DNA of 64,000 nt from CAIVVT01 sp963838205. GTDB lineage: Bacteria; Acidobacteriota; Terriglobia; Bryobacterales; Bryobacteraceae. Each line of letters opens with the position of its first letter. Position 1 is the first letter of the stretch. The stretch spans positions 62,001 to 126,000 of the forward strand of contig CAWIQF010000020.1 in the NCBI GenBank assembly GCA_963838205.1. The letters are read 5' to 3'. The position numbers and the translations under genes were made by a program. Under the pieces are notes generated by a model. The model was not told the origin of the DNA. It saw nothing but the letters and a program-made list of their open reading frames with translations, and did not search any database. Positions 18,529 through 26,219 of this stretch are shown here, piece after piece.

Positions 18529-18849
18529 TTAATTGAAGATCAGCTTCTGGTTCGTACCGCCGAGACGGATCTCCTGGATCTTCATCTTGCCGCCTTCGGA
18601 GGTGTAGCGCACCGAGGTGGAAGAGAATTTGGAGTCGGCAGTCTCGATCTTGGCCGCGGCTTCCACTTTCTGCTTGCCCATGGAGATGATCGCCTTGTCT
18701 CCGTCGACGGTCACCTTATAATCACCGGCCTTCAGTTCCTTGCCCCCGACAACGGAGGTTTGGAACAAGGTCACGTTGTAGCTGGCGGCGCTGGCCACCA
18801 TCAACGCGGCAGTCAGAAATAGTGTCAGAAGTTTCGTGATTTTAGTCAT
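18529..18849 (-). CDS. Small exported protein of unknown function
   Basis: 106 residues. ATG at 18849 is supported by AGGAG about 9 bases upstream; a longer frame from 18954 adds no coherent sequence. A Sec signal (MTKITKLLTLFLTAALMVASA) is followed by an ~85-residue all-beta-looking domain with alternating polar and hydrophobic residues (ELKAGDYKVTVDGDKAIISMG). Proteins of this appearance are frequent in acidobacterial genomes, from memory, but I know no function. The single gene is followed by an AT-rich gap before miaA. Confidence 0.7.
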   Translation of the reverse strand: MTKITKLLTLFLTAALMVASAASYNVTLFQTSVVGGKELKAGDYKVTVDGDKAIISMGKQKVEAAAKIETADSKFSSTSVRYTSEGGKMKIQEIRLGGTNQKLIFN

Positions 18850-18906
18850 CTTGGACTCTCCTATCTCAAATTGTAGCCTGCTCGCACGCGTCTGTGGCAG
18901 AGTCTG

Positions 18907-18924
18907 CACCACGTTTTTGTGGTG
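18907..18924. repeat. Inverted repeat upstream of the small exported protein gene
   Basis: CACCAC and GTGGTG arms (6 bp each) flank a GTTTTT loop, 58-75 bases before the start at 18849. It could be an operator or a minor hairpin in the leader. No promoter boxes with good spacing were found beside it. Confidence 0.35.
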
Positions 18925-19011
18925 TTGGCTGCCGCTTCGCAAATACACACTCATTCCAATGGACTTACACGTTGTTAAGCCCGTGTAATGTTAAGACGAA
19001 CGAAGTGCCGT

Positions 19012-19968
19012 TTACGCTTGCGGATTGTACAGGAACCGGCGTGTGATTTCTGTCACATTTTGGATGACTCGGGGATCGTCGCCGAACCCGTGGATCCAGA
19101 TAGCCAGGGGCTCGCGGCGGAACCACGTGAGTTGGCGTTTGGAATACTGGCGCGTCGCGATGATGGTTGATTCGATGGCCTGATCTTCCGACATGCGCCC
19201 CGCCAGGACCTCGGTCGCTTCGTGATAGCCGATGGATTCAAAGGCTTTGGCATCGACCGGCACGCCCTGTGCGAGGAGCGCCCGCACCTCGCTCACCAAA
19301 CCGGCGGCAAACATAGTCCGGGTGCGTGCCGCGATCCGCTCGTGCAGCGCTTGGCGTTGCGGGTCGAGAACAAGCCTGAGCGTGCGGAAGCCCTCGAGCG
19401 CCTGCCGGCCCTCGAGGAACAACTCGGCGGCGGGCCGGCGGCTCAGGAGGCAGATCTCCACGGCGCGGATGATCTTCTTGGTATCGTGCGGGTGGATGCG
19501 GCTGGCCGTAGCCGGATCGAGGCGTCGCAGGAACCGGTGCAAGCGCCCGTTCCGGCGCAGCTCCAGGCGCGCCAGACGCGCGCGCAGGGCATCGTCGCGC
19601 CGCGGCCCTTCGGCCAGGCCATCGAGCAGCGCGCGCAGGTAGAAACCGGTGCCGCCGACGAGGACCGGCAATGCGCCGCGCAGCGCGATCTCAGCGAGCA
19701 CGCGCCGGGCCCGGACGGCGTAATCCCCGGCCGTCGTCACTTCCTGCGGGTCGAGGATATCGAACAGGTAGTGGGGCACGAGCCGGCGCTCAGCCGGAGG
19801 CGTTTTCGCGGTGCCGAGGTCGAGCCCGCGGTAAAGCTGCAGGGAATCGTAATTGACGATCTCCCCGTGAAAGCGCAGAGCCAGTTCGAGTGCCAGCGCG
19901 CTCTTGCCCGAAGCCGTGGGACCGGCCACGACGACGAGCGGAGAGTTTGTCTGAGCGGCCAACGCCAT
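19012..19968 (-). CDS. miaA: tRNA dimethylallyltransferase
   Basis: 318 residues. It transfers a dimethylallyl group to A37 of tRNAs reading UNN codons. The P-loop GPTASGKSALA, the DSLQLYRGLDLGTAK signature, VGGTGFYLRALL and the DTKKIIRAVEI segment are all present, in order and at usual spacing. ATG at 19968 lies close to the divergent TPR gene; the 231-base gap holds the promoters of both but no clear boxes were identified. Confidence 0.95.
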   Translation of the reverse strand: MALAAQTNSPLVVVAGPTASGKSALALELALRFHGEIVNYDSLQLYRGLDLGTAKTPPAERRLVPHYLFDILDPQEVTTAGDYAVRARRVLAEIALRGALPVLVGGTGFYLRALLDGLAEGPRRDDALRARLARLELRRNGRLHRFLRRLDPATASRIHPHDTKKIIRAVEICLLSRRPAAELFLEGRQALEGFRTLRLVLDPQRQALHERIAARTRTMFAAGLVSEVRALLAQGVPVDAKAFESIGYHEATEVLAGRMSEDQAIESTIIATRQYSKRQLTWFRREPLAIWIHGFGDDPRVIQNVTEITRRFLYNPQA

Positions 19969-20199
19969 CCCCTTTTGCCTGTCAACCTATGTCCATCTAT
20001 TTTAAAGGTTTGCGGCGTTCCTTATGGGCGCCGGGCGGACGCGCCGGGCGCGCCCTTGGGTTGCGATTGCGGTGGCGTTCCAAACGAGATGAAACTGCGT
20101 CCCTATGAAACACATCGGTTATAGTAGTTGAATTGGAGCACGCCTTTCGTGTCTGCTCGGCCTACGAGGGGTGCGTGTAAAGCAAGGACGACACCGACC

Positions 20200-22248
20200 A
20201 TGACGCGTTTTCTGTGCAATCTGACCCTGGCCGCCGTAACCAGCGCCACGGCTGGCGGGATGCTTTTCGGACAATCGGAAGAACCCGCAAAACCCGACCA
20301 CCGGGCGTCGGCCTACTACCACGCCACGCTAGGCCACATGTACTCGGAACTGGCGGCGGCATACGGCGGCCGCGGCGAGTATCTCAGCAAGGCGATCGAC
20401 AACTACAAACTGGCGATGCGCGAAGACCCCGCCACGGCATATCTGCCGCAGGAACTGGCCGACCTGTACCTGCAATCGGGCCAGGCACGGGTTGCGATCG
20501 CCGAGTTCGAGGATGCGCTGAAGAAGAACCCCGACGACCTGAACGCGCGCCGGATTCTGGCCCGGTTTTACACCGCCCGGATCAGCCAGGGCCAGCAGCA
20601 GCGGATGAATGAGGATATGCTGCGCGCGGCCATCGAGCAGTACCAGAAGATCAGCGAGCAGGCTCCGAAAGATCTCGAAAACTGGTTGATGCTCGGCCGG
20701 CTGCAGAAGCTGGCGACGAACTCCGCGGCCGCCGAGAAGGCATATAAGAAGGCTCTCGAACTCGATCCGGATGGGGAAGAAGCGCTGACCGGGCTGGCCA
20801 TGGTTTACGGGGACCTGGGCGACAACACGAACGCCACCCTGCTGCTGAAGCGGGTCGCCGAGAAGAGCCCCAGCCTGAGGACGCTGACGGCGCTGGCCAT
20901 TGCCTCCGACCAGATGAAGGACTACAAGGGCTCCGCGGAAGCCTATCGCCGGGCACTCGAGCTGAACCGCGAGAATACCGATCTCAAGACCGCATATGCC
21001 GAGGAACTGCTCAAGACCGGCGACGACACCGAGGCGCTGAAAGTCTTCCAGGAGATCGCTGCCGAGGAGCCGAGCCATCTGGGCGCGGCCCTGAAGATTT
21101 CGGAGATTTACAGGCAGAAACGCGATTTTGCGAAGGCGCACGAGTATGCGGACAAAGCCAGCCAGCTCGATCCGACGAATCTCGAAGTGCAATTCAATCA
21201 GGTTTCGCTGCTGGAGGCGGAAGGCAAACCGGCGGAGGCGATTCGCACGCTGAAGGAAGTGCTGGACGGGATGCCCAAGAAGCTGACTGCTCCGGGCGAC
21301 CGGACCAACCGGGCGTTCCTGCTGGAGCGGTTGGGGATTCTGTACCGTCTGAATGACCAGACCGAGCAGGCGGTAGCGGCGTTCCGAGAGATCATCGACC
21401 TGGATCCGGACTCCGGGGCTCGCGCCGCGGCGCAGATTCTGGAAACATACACCAACGGCAAGGATTACGCGGCGGCGGAGCGCGAAGCGGCGGTGTTCAC
21501 CAAGCAGTATCCGCAGGACCGGATCATCAAGACGGTCAACGCCGACCTGCAAGCCGACCTGGGGCAATTCAAGGAAGCCGAGAGCACGCTGAAGTCGCTA
21601 TTGGACGGCAAGAGCGACCGCGAAGTCTGGATCGCCTTGTCGCAGGTTTACGAGAAGGCGAAGAACTGGACCGCCATGGGGCAGGCCATCGACCAGGTGG
21701 AGAAACTGGGCGCGTCGTCCGAAGAAAAGGAAGACGCGATGTTCCTGCGCGGCGCGATGTTCGAGCGGATGAAGAAGTTCGAGCAGTCCGAAGCCGAGTT
21801 CCGCAAAGTTCTGCAGATGGACCCCGCCAGTGCCCGCACTCTGAATTACCTGGGATTCATGCTGGCCGACCGCAATGCGCGATTAAACGAAGCGCTGGAG
21901 ATGATTCAGAAAGCAGTGGATCAGGAGCCGACCAACAGCGCCTACCTCGACAGCCTGGGCTGGGTTTATTACCGGCTGAACAAGCTGGAAGAGGCCGAGG
22001 ATAACCTGCGCCGCTCGCTGCAGTATGGCAGCCGTGACGCCGCGGTCTACGACCATCTGGGCGACGTTTATCTGAGCCGGAACAAGCTGAAAGACGCCAT
22101 CAAGCAGTGGGAGCGCTCACTGAAGGAATGGCAGACGGCGTCTCCCAGCGAGGCCGATCCGGCCGAGATCGCCAAGGTCCAGAAGAAGCTCGAAAAGGCC
22201 AAAGTGCGTCTCGCTCAGGAACACGGCGGCGCGAAGCGCGAAGAGTAA
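20200..22248 (+). CDS. Exported tetratricopeptide-repeat protein
   Basis: 682 residues from ATG 20200, which has AAGGA 11 bases upstream and gives a signal peptide (MTRFLCNLTLAAVTSATAGG). The rest is a long superhelix of TPRs, roughly 14-16 units, for example AEKAYKKALELDPDGEEALTG, AEAYRRALELNRENTDLKTA and a C-terminal set ending near residue 650. There is no catalytic domain. Such proteins act as assembly scaffolds in the periplasm or outer membrane. It is expressed alone, divergent from miaA. Confidence 0.82.
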   Translation: MTRFLCNLTLAAVTSATAGGMLFGQSEEPAKPDHRASAYYHATLGHMYSELAAAYGGRGEYLSKAIDNYKLAMREDPATAYLPQELADLYLQSGQARVAIAEFEDALKKNPDDLNARRILARFYTARISQGQQQRMNEDMLRAAIEQYQKISEQAPKDLENWLMLGRLQKLATNSAAAEKAYKKALELDPDGEEALTGLAMVYGDLGDNTNATLLLKRVAEKSPSLRTLTALAIASDQMKDYKGSAEAYRRALELNRENTDLKTAYAEELLKTGDDTEALKVFQEIAAEEPSHLGAALKISEIYRQKRDFAKAHEYADKASQLDPTNLEVQFNQVSLLEAEGKPAEAIRTLKEVLDGMPKKLTAPGDRTNRAFLLERLGILYRLNDQTEQAVAAFREIIDLDPDSGARAAAQILETYTNGKDYAAAEREAAVFTKQYPQDRIIKTVNADLQADLGQFKEAESTLKSLLDGKSDREVWIALSQVYEKAKNWTAMGQAIDQVEKLGASSEEKEDAMFLRGAMFERMKKFEQSEAEFRKVLQMDPASARTLNYLGFMLADRNARLNEALEMIQKAVDQEPTNSAYLDSLGWVYYRLNKLEEAEDNLRRSLQYGSRDAAVYDHLGDVYLSRNKLKDAIKQWERSLKEWQTASPSEADPAEIAKVQKKLEKAKVRLAQEHGGAKREE

Positions 22249-22449
22249 CGTGGGCGGTGCGGCCCAGGCCTCGCGCAGGCCCCGTGCACTCCACAGTACG
22301 TGCCTGCATTGGCCGTGCGCTTTCGCATACGGGCGTCCACTGCGCCTTGGGAGCACTTCAGTGCAGGCTCCGGCCGATGTGGGCGACCCCGTATATCCGG
22401 TCCATCCCGGCCGAACAGCGAACGCGTCACAATGCGTCACAATGAAGTT

Positions 22450-22917
22450 ATGCGGATGATGTCCGGACTCATTCTAGCGGCCTGCCTCGCGGCGGCCCTC
22501 CCGCTTGCCGCCGCGGACGAAAACCTGGGCGCGCCTCTTACCCTGAAGACGCAAACGCCGATCGCCGAACTCCTGGCCAAGCCCGCCCGATTCGTCGGGC
22601 GCAGTGTGCAGGTGAAGGGCAAGATCACCGACGTCTGCCAGAAGATGGGCTGTTGGATCATGTTGCTGGACGCGGCCACCGGCGCGTCGATCCGGATCAA
22701 GGTTAATGACGGCGAGATCGTCTTCCCGAAGGAATCGGTCGGCAAGATGGCCGTGGCCGAAGGATCGTTCCACGAAATCAAGCTCACGCGGGCGCAGGCG
22801 GTCGAGCGCGCTAAGCACGAAGCCGAGGAAAAAGGCGCCAAGTTCGATCCGGCGTCGGTGCCAGGGCCGGTGACGATCTATCAGATCCAGGGCACCGGCG
22901 CGATTATTCTGGAATAG
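22450..22917 (+). CDS. Exported DUF4920-type protein
   Basis: 155 residues. The start at ATG 22450 gives a clean signal peptide (MRMMSGLILAACLAAALPLAAA); ATG 22432 is the alternative. The mature part is an OB-like domain with VGRSVQVKGKITDVCQKMGCWIM; the Cys pair around KMG is a likely metal or disulfide site and is typical of the DUF4920 group. IYQIQGTGAIILE closes the domain. It is convergent with the amylase gene (3 bases between stops). Function unknown; metal handling is plausible. Confidence 0.72.
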   Translation: MRMMSGLILAACLAAALPLAAADENLGAPLTLKTQTPIAELLAKPARFVGRSVQVKGKITDVCQKMGCWIMLLDAATGASIRIKVNDGEIVFPKESVGKMAVAEGSFHEIKLTRAQAVERAKHEAEEKGAKFDPASVPGPVTIYQIQGTGAIILE

Positions 22918-22920
22918 TTC

Positions 22921-24279
22921 TTACTGCGCGGCGCGGCGGTACCAGCGCCAGCCCCAGGCGTCGAGCTGCAACGCCGGCAGCCCGGCGGCCGTGTCCTTCC
23001 CGATCTCGACGAAGCCTTCGTGCGAGGCCAGGCTCACGCTGCCCTGGAACGGCCGATTGGAGAGGTTGACGGCGAAAACGATCTCCTCGTTTGCAGTGTG
23101 CCGGGCGAAGGTGACGATGCGCGATTCGTCGCTGTTGGCGAGCCAGACCAGGTCCCCGCGCCGCAGTGCCGGGTGGTCGCGGCGCAGCCGGGTCAGCGCT
23201 TCGTAGGTCTTCGGGAACTCGGGCCGGCGCTCCACGATCGGCCAGAAGACGCGCAGGTTTTCAAACAGCGCGGGCCCGCCGGACTCGGTCGTGTCTCCCA
23301 CCTCCATGCCGTTGTAGAGCATCGGCACGCCTTCCAGCGCGAAAACCAGCGCGGAGGCGGCCAGCGTGCCCTTCTCGCCGAAGCGGGCGATGGCGCGCTT
23401 CTCGTCGTGGTTGTCCGAGAAGATCATATGCAAGGCGCCGCGCGGGAACTTGGCCTTCTGCTCCTCCCACACCTGGCGGATCGCGCTGGCGGGCTTGCCA
23501 GATTGCAGCACTTCGGTCAGCGTGTTGTGAAACGGCCAGGCGTAGTCGAGACTGAAGTCCTGCACCAGCAACTCGGGCGCGCTCCATTCGTCCAGCATCA
23601 GGACGTCTTTCTTCACGCTCTCGACACGCGGCCGGGCCTGGTCCCAAAAGGCGGTCGGAACCATCCCCGCGGCGTCGCAGCGGAAGCCGTCGAGGTCGAA
23701 CTCCCGCAGCCAGTATTCGAGCATGGCCATCATGTACTCGCGCAGCTTGGGGTTGCCATAGTCCAACGCGGCGACGTCGTTCCAATCGGGATTGGGCGGG
23801 ATAATGTGGCCCTGCGCGTCGTGCTTGTAGAAATCCGGATGGGCCATCATGACGCTGTCCCAAGCGGTGTGGTTGGGGACGATGTCGATGATGACCTTGA
23901 ATCCACGCGCATGCGCCGCCCGGATCAGCGTCTTCAAATCTTCCTTCGTCCCGTAGGCCGGGTCGACGGCGTAGTAGTCGCGCACCGAGTACGGGCTGCC
24001 GTAGGTCCCCTTGTGCTTGAGGACGCCCGATGGATGCACCGGCATCAGCCACAGGATCGTGACGCCCGTCTTCTTCAGGTCGTCGAGTTTTGCCGTGATG
24101 CCCGCGAAGTTCCCCGCCGACGAAAACGTGCGGGTGTTGATCTCGTAGATCACCCCGTCGCGCACCCACTCCGGCGGCACTCGCGCCTGGAGCCCGGACA
24201 CATCTTTGTCGGCGGGCGCCGCCATCAACGCGGCGCACAGCGCGAACGCCGCGACCAGACAAACGCGTCCTGTTCTCAT
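22921..24279 (-). CDS. Secreted alpha-amylase-family glycoside hydrolase (GH13)
   Basis: 452 residues with a Sec signal (MRTGRVCLVAAFALCAALMAAP). The TIM-barrel motifs of GH13 are complete: DIVPNHT, DGFRCDAAG with the nucleophile Asp, LMLDEW with the general acid Glu, and FSDNHD with the third carboxylate. A short C-terminal beta domain follows. It should cut alpha-glucosidic bonds outside the cytoplasm; preference for starch, maltodextrin or trehalose is not readable. A glycogen phosphorylase gene 4.6 kb away and a TonB-type receptor between suggest use of alpha-glucans. Confidence 0.88.
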   Translation of the reverse strand: MRTGRVCLVAAFALCAALMAAPADKDVSGLQARVPPEWVRDGVIYEINTRTFSSAGNFAGITAKLDDLKKTGVTILWLMPVHPSGVLKHKGTYGSPYSVRDYYAVDPAYGTKEDLKTLIRAAHARGFKVIIDIVPNHTAWDSVMMAHPDFYKHDAQGHIIPPNPDWNDVAALDYGNPKLREYMMAMLEYWLREFDLDGFRCDAAGMVPTAFWDQARPRVESVKKDVLMLDEWSAPELLVQDFSLDYAWPFHNTLTEVLQSGKPASAIRQVWEEQKAKFPRGALHMIFSDNHDEKRAIARFGEKGTLAASALVFALEGVPMLYNGMEVGDTTESGGPALFENLRVFWPIVERRPEFPKTYEALTRLRRDHPALRRGDLVWLANSDESRIVTFARHTANEEIVFAVNLSNRPFQGSVSLASHEGFVEIGKDTAAGLPALQLDAWGWRWYRRAAQ

Positions 24280-24411
24280 GTCAAAATCTTACAGGCTCCG
24301 CGCGGCCGCGTGCAGCCCGCGAAGACGATGTTTCATACTGAAAGACGCGAATGGACTTTATACGGAAAGCTGCCGGCCATGCACTGGCGCGGCGGAACGG
24401 TCTGGTGTTGG

Positions 24412-25425
24412 ATGAGCGCAAAACTTCAAGGCATTTTCACGCCGACGCTGGTGCCGCTTGACGAGCGCGGCGGAATCAACGAACCCGAGCTGCGGCGTTT
24501 CGTCTCGTGGCTGATTGAACGTGGCGTCCACGGCCTGTATCCCAACGGATCCACCGGCGAATTCACGCGTTTCACGGCCGAGGAACGCCGGCGCATCGTC
24601 CAACTCACGTGCGACGAGGCGCGGGGCCGCGTGCCAGTGCTCGCCGGCGCGGCCGAGGCCAACGTCAAGGAGACGCTCGCGGCCTGCGAGGTCTACGCCG
24701 GGATGGGCGCCACGGCGGTAGCCATCGTCTCGCCGATCTACTTCCGGCTCACCCCCGACGCCGTGTACGCCTATTTCGCGGAGATCGGGCGCAACTCTCC
24801 GATCGACGTCACGCTGTATAACATCCCGATGTTCGCCAGCCCGATCGACCTGCCCACAATCCGGCGCCTGGCCGAGTTGCCGCGCATCGTCGGCATCAAG
24901 GACTCTTCGGGCGATCTGGCGTTCATGATGCGGATGATCGCCGCGGTGCGCCCGGCGCGCCCCGATTTCTCGTTTCTGACCGGCTGGGAAGCCGTACTGG
25001 CGCCGATGTTGATGATCGGCTGCGACGGCGGAACCAACGCCAGCAGCAACGCCGTGCCCGAGGTGACGCGAAGGATCTACGAACTGTGCCGCTCCGGCGG
25101 GTTTGAAGAGGCGATGCGCTGGCAGTACCGGATTCTCGAGCTGTTCGACGCGATGCTGTTCCCGTTCGAATTTCCCGACGGTTTCCGCGCCGCGGCGGAG
25201 CTGCGCGGATTCCGTTTCGGCCATGGCCGCCAGCCGCTGAGCAGCGCCCAGGAGACGGACAAGAAACCCCTGGCAGCGATTCTGCAGTGCATTCTCTCGG
25301 ACTTCGGTTTGGTCCAGGCGCCGGCTGAGGGCTGTGCGCCCCGGACGGGCCTGGCGGAGCAGGACAAGATCGCACAAGTGGTTTACGAAGTGATGGCAAT
25401 CCTGGATAAGCGGGGGATGCTCTGA
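24412..25425 (+). CDS. DapA-family class I aldolase with a C-terminal encapsulation-like helix
   Basis: 337 residues, about 40 longer than usual DapA. The barrel is intact: NGSTGEF (residues 45-51) replaces GTTGE, Tyr 136 in TLYNIP and the Schiff-base Lys 163 in GIKDSS. Members condense or cleave pyruvate adducts; the substrate is open, and dihydrodipicolinate synthase is only one option. After residue ~300 a Pro/Ala/Gly linker (QAPAEGCAPRTG) leads to a terminal helix (DKIAQVVYEVMAILDKRGML) with one hydrophobic face, like microcompartment targeting peptides. The next gene, a shell protein, overlaps its stop codon. ATG 24412 is chosen; 24379 is possible. Confidence 0.8.
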   Translation: MSAKLQGIFTPTLVPLDERGGINEPELRRFVSWLIERGVHGLYPNGSTGEFTRFTAEERRRIVQLTCDEARGRVPVLAGAAEANVKETLAACEVYAGMGATAVAIVSPIYFRLTPDAVYAYFAEIGRNSPIDVTLYNIPMFASPIDLPTIRRLAELPRIVGIKDSSGDLAFMMRMIAAVRPARPDFSFLTGWEAVLAPMLMIGCDGGTNASSNAVPEVTRRIYELCRSGGFEEAMRWQYRILELFDAMLFPFEFPDGFRAAAELRGFRFGHGRQPLSSAQETDKKPLAAILQCILSDFGLVQAPAEGCAPRTGLAEQDKIAQVVYEVMAILDKRGML

Positions 25426-26051
25426 GCGAGGCGCTGGCATTTGTGGAGCTGGGCGGCTGGTCGCCGGCCATGGTCGTCCTGGACGCCATGGAGAAGACGG
25501 CCCGGGTGCGCGTGCTCCAGGCGGAGTTAAACGACCAGCCGGGCGTTTGTCTAAAACTCACAGGTGAGCTCGCCGACCTCGAAGCGGCCGCAGAATCGGC
25601 TGAGCGAGTGGCCAAAGCGATGGACGTGGCCGCGGTGATCGGTCTGATCCCCGGGCCCGCCGACGGCGCGCGCGCGGCCTATGACGCCGCGGCGGATTTC
25701 AATCCACTCATCGAACAGGCTGCGGTCCAGTTTCCCCGCCGGATGGAAAGAATGCGTGAGGGCAAAATGAATGAACAGGCGAGTTTTGCAGTCGGGCTGA
25801 TCGAGACCCAGGGTTTTACCGCGGTCTTCGAGGCCATCGACACCGCGGTTAAAACGGCCTCGGTTGAGGTGCTGGCGCGCGAGAAGCTCGGCGGCGGCTA
25901 CATCACGGTTGTCATCAAGGGCGACATCGCGGCCGTGCGGGCCGCGGTGGAGGCGGGCAGCGCGAAAGTGAACGGCCTCGGAAAACTGATCGCCGCACAC
26001 GTTATCGCCAGTCCGAGCCAGGCCGTGCTGTCGCTGCTGCCAGTTAAGTGA
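25422..26051 (+). CDS. Tandem-domain bacterial microcompartment shell protein (BMC-T), likely CTG start
   Basis: About 209 residues with two BMC domains. The second is unmistakable (FAVGLIETQGFTAVFEAID ... GGGYITVVIKGD, then AAHVIASPSQAVLSLLP). The first, diverged, runs from LAFVELGGWSP to VIGLIPGP. Such proteins form trimers that act as pseudo-hexagon tiles, often with a gated pore. The first ATG/GTG/TTG in frame is GTG 25443, which would cut the first beta strand. CTG 25422 restores a normal SEALAFVEL start, overlaps the aldolase TGA (25423-25425) and has GGGGGA 4 bases upstream. No other shell gene is in the window. Confidence 0.85.
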   Translation: MSEALAFVELGGWSPAMVVLDAMEKTARVRVLQAELNDQPGVCLKLTGELADLEAAAESAERVAKAMDVAAVIGLIPGPADGARAAYDAAADFNPLIEQAAVQFPRRMERMREGKMNEQASFAVGLIETQGFTAVFEAIDTAVKTASVEVLAREKLGGGYITVVIKGDIAAVRAAVEAGSAKVNGLGKLIAAHVIASPSQAVLSLLPVK

Positions 26052-26219
26052 ATGCGGACCCTACGCGCGCCGTAGGCGTTGCCGGGCGCTTTGGAAAAAC
26101 GCTGACCCACGGCGTTCGCTTCCGCACGCGGCTCCGCGGCGTTGCCCCGCAGCCGATTGTTAGCTGCCACACTGGCGGCAGAATCTCGCATAGGCCATTA
26201 TTAGACCCAGGGGCTGATC

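Noticed and set aside
23020..24411. Long N-terminal extension of the aldolase frame
   Set aside because: It is antisense to the amylase gene and has no family similarity; the aldolase barrel begins at 24412.
24412..25425. dapA as a gene name
   Set aside because: Active-site loop and C-terminus differ from lysine-pathway DapA, and the shell gene context suggests another reaction.
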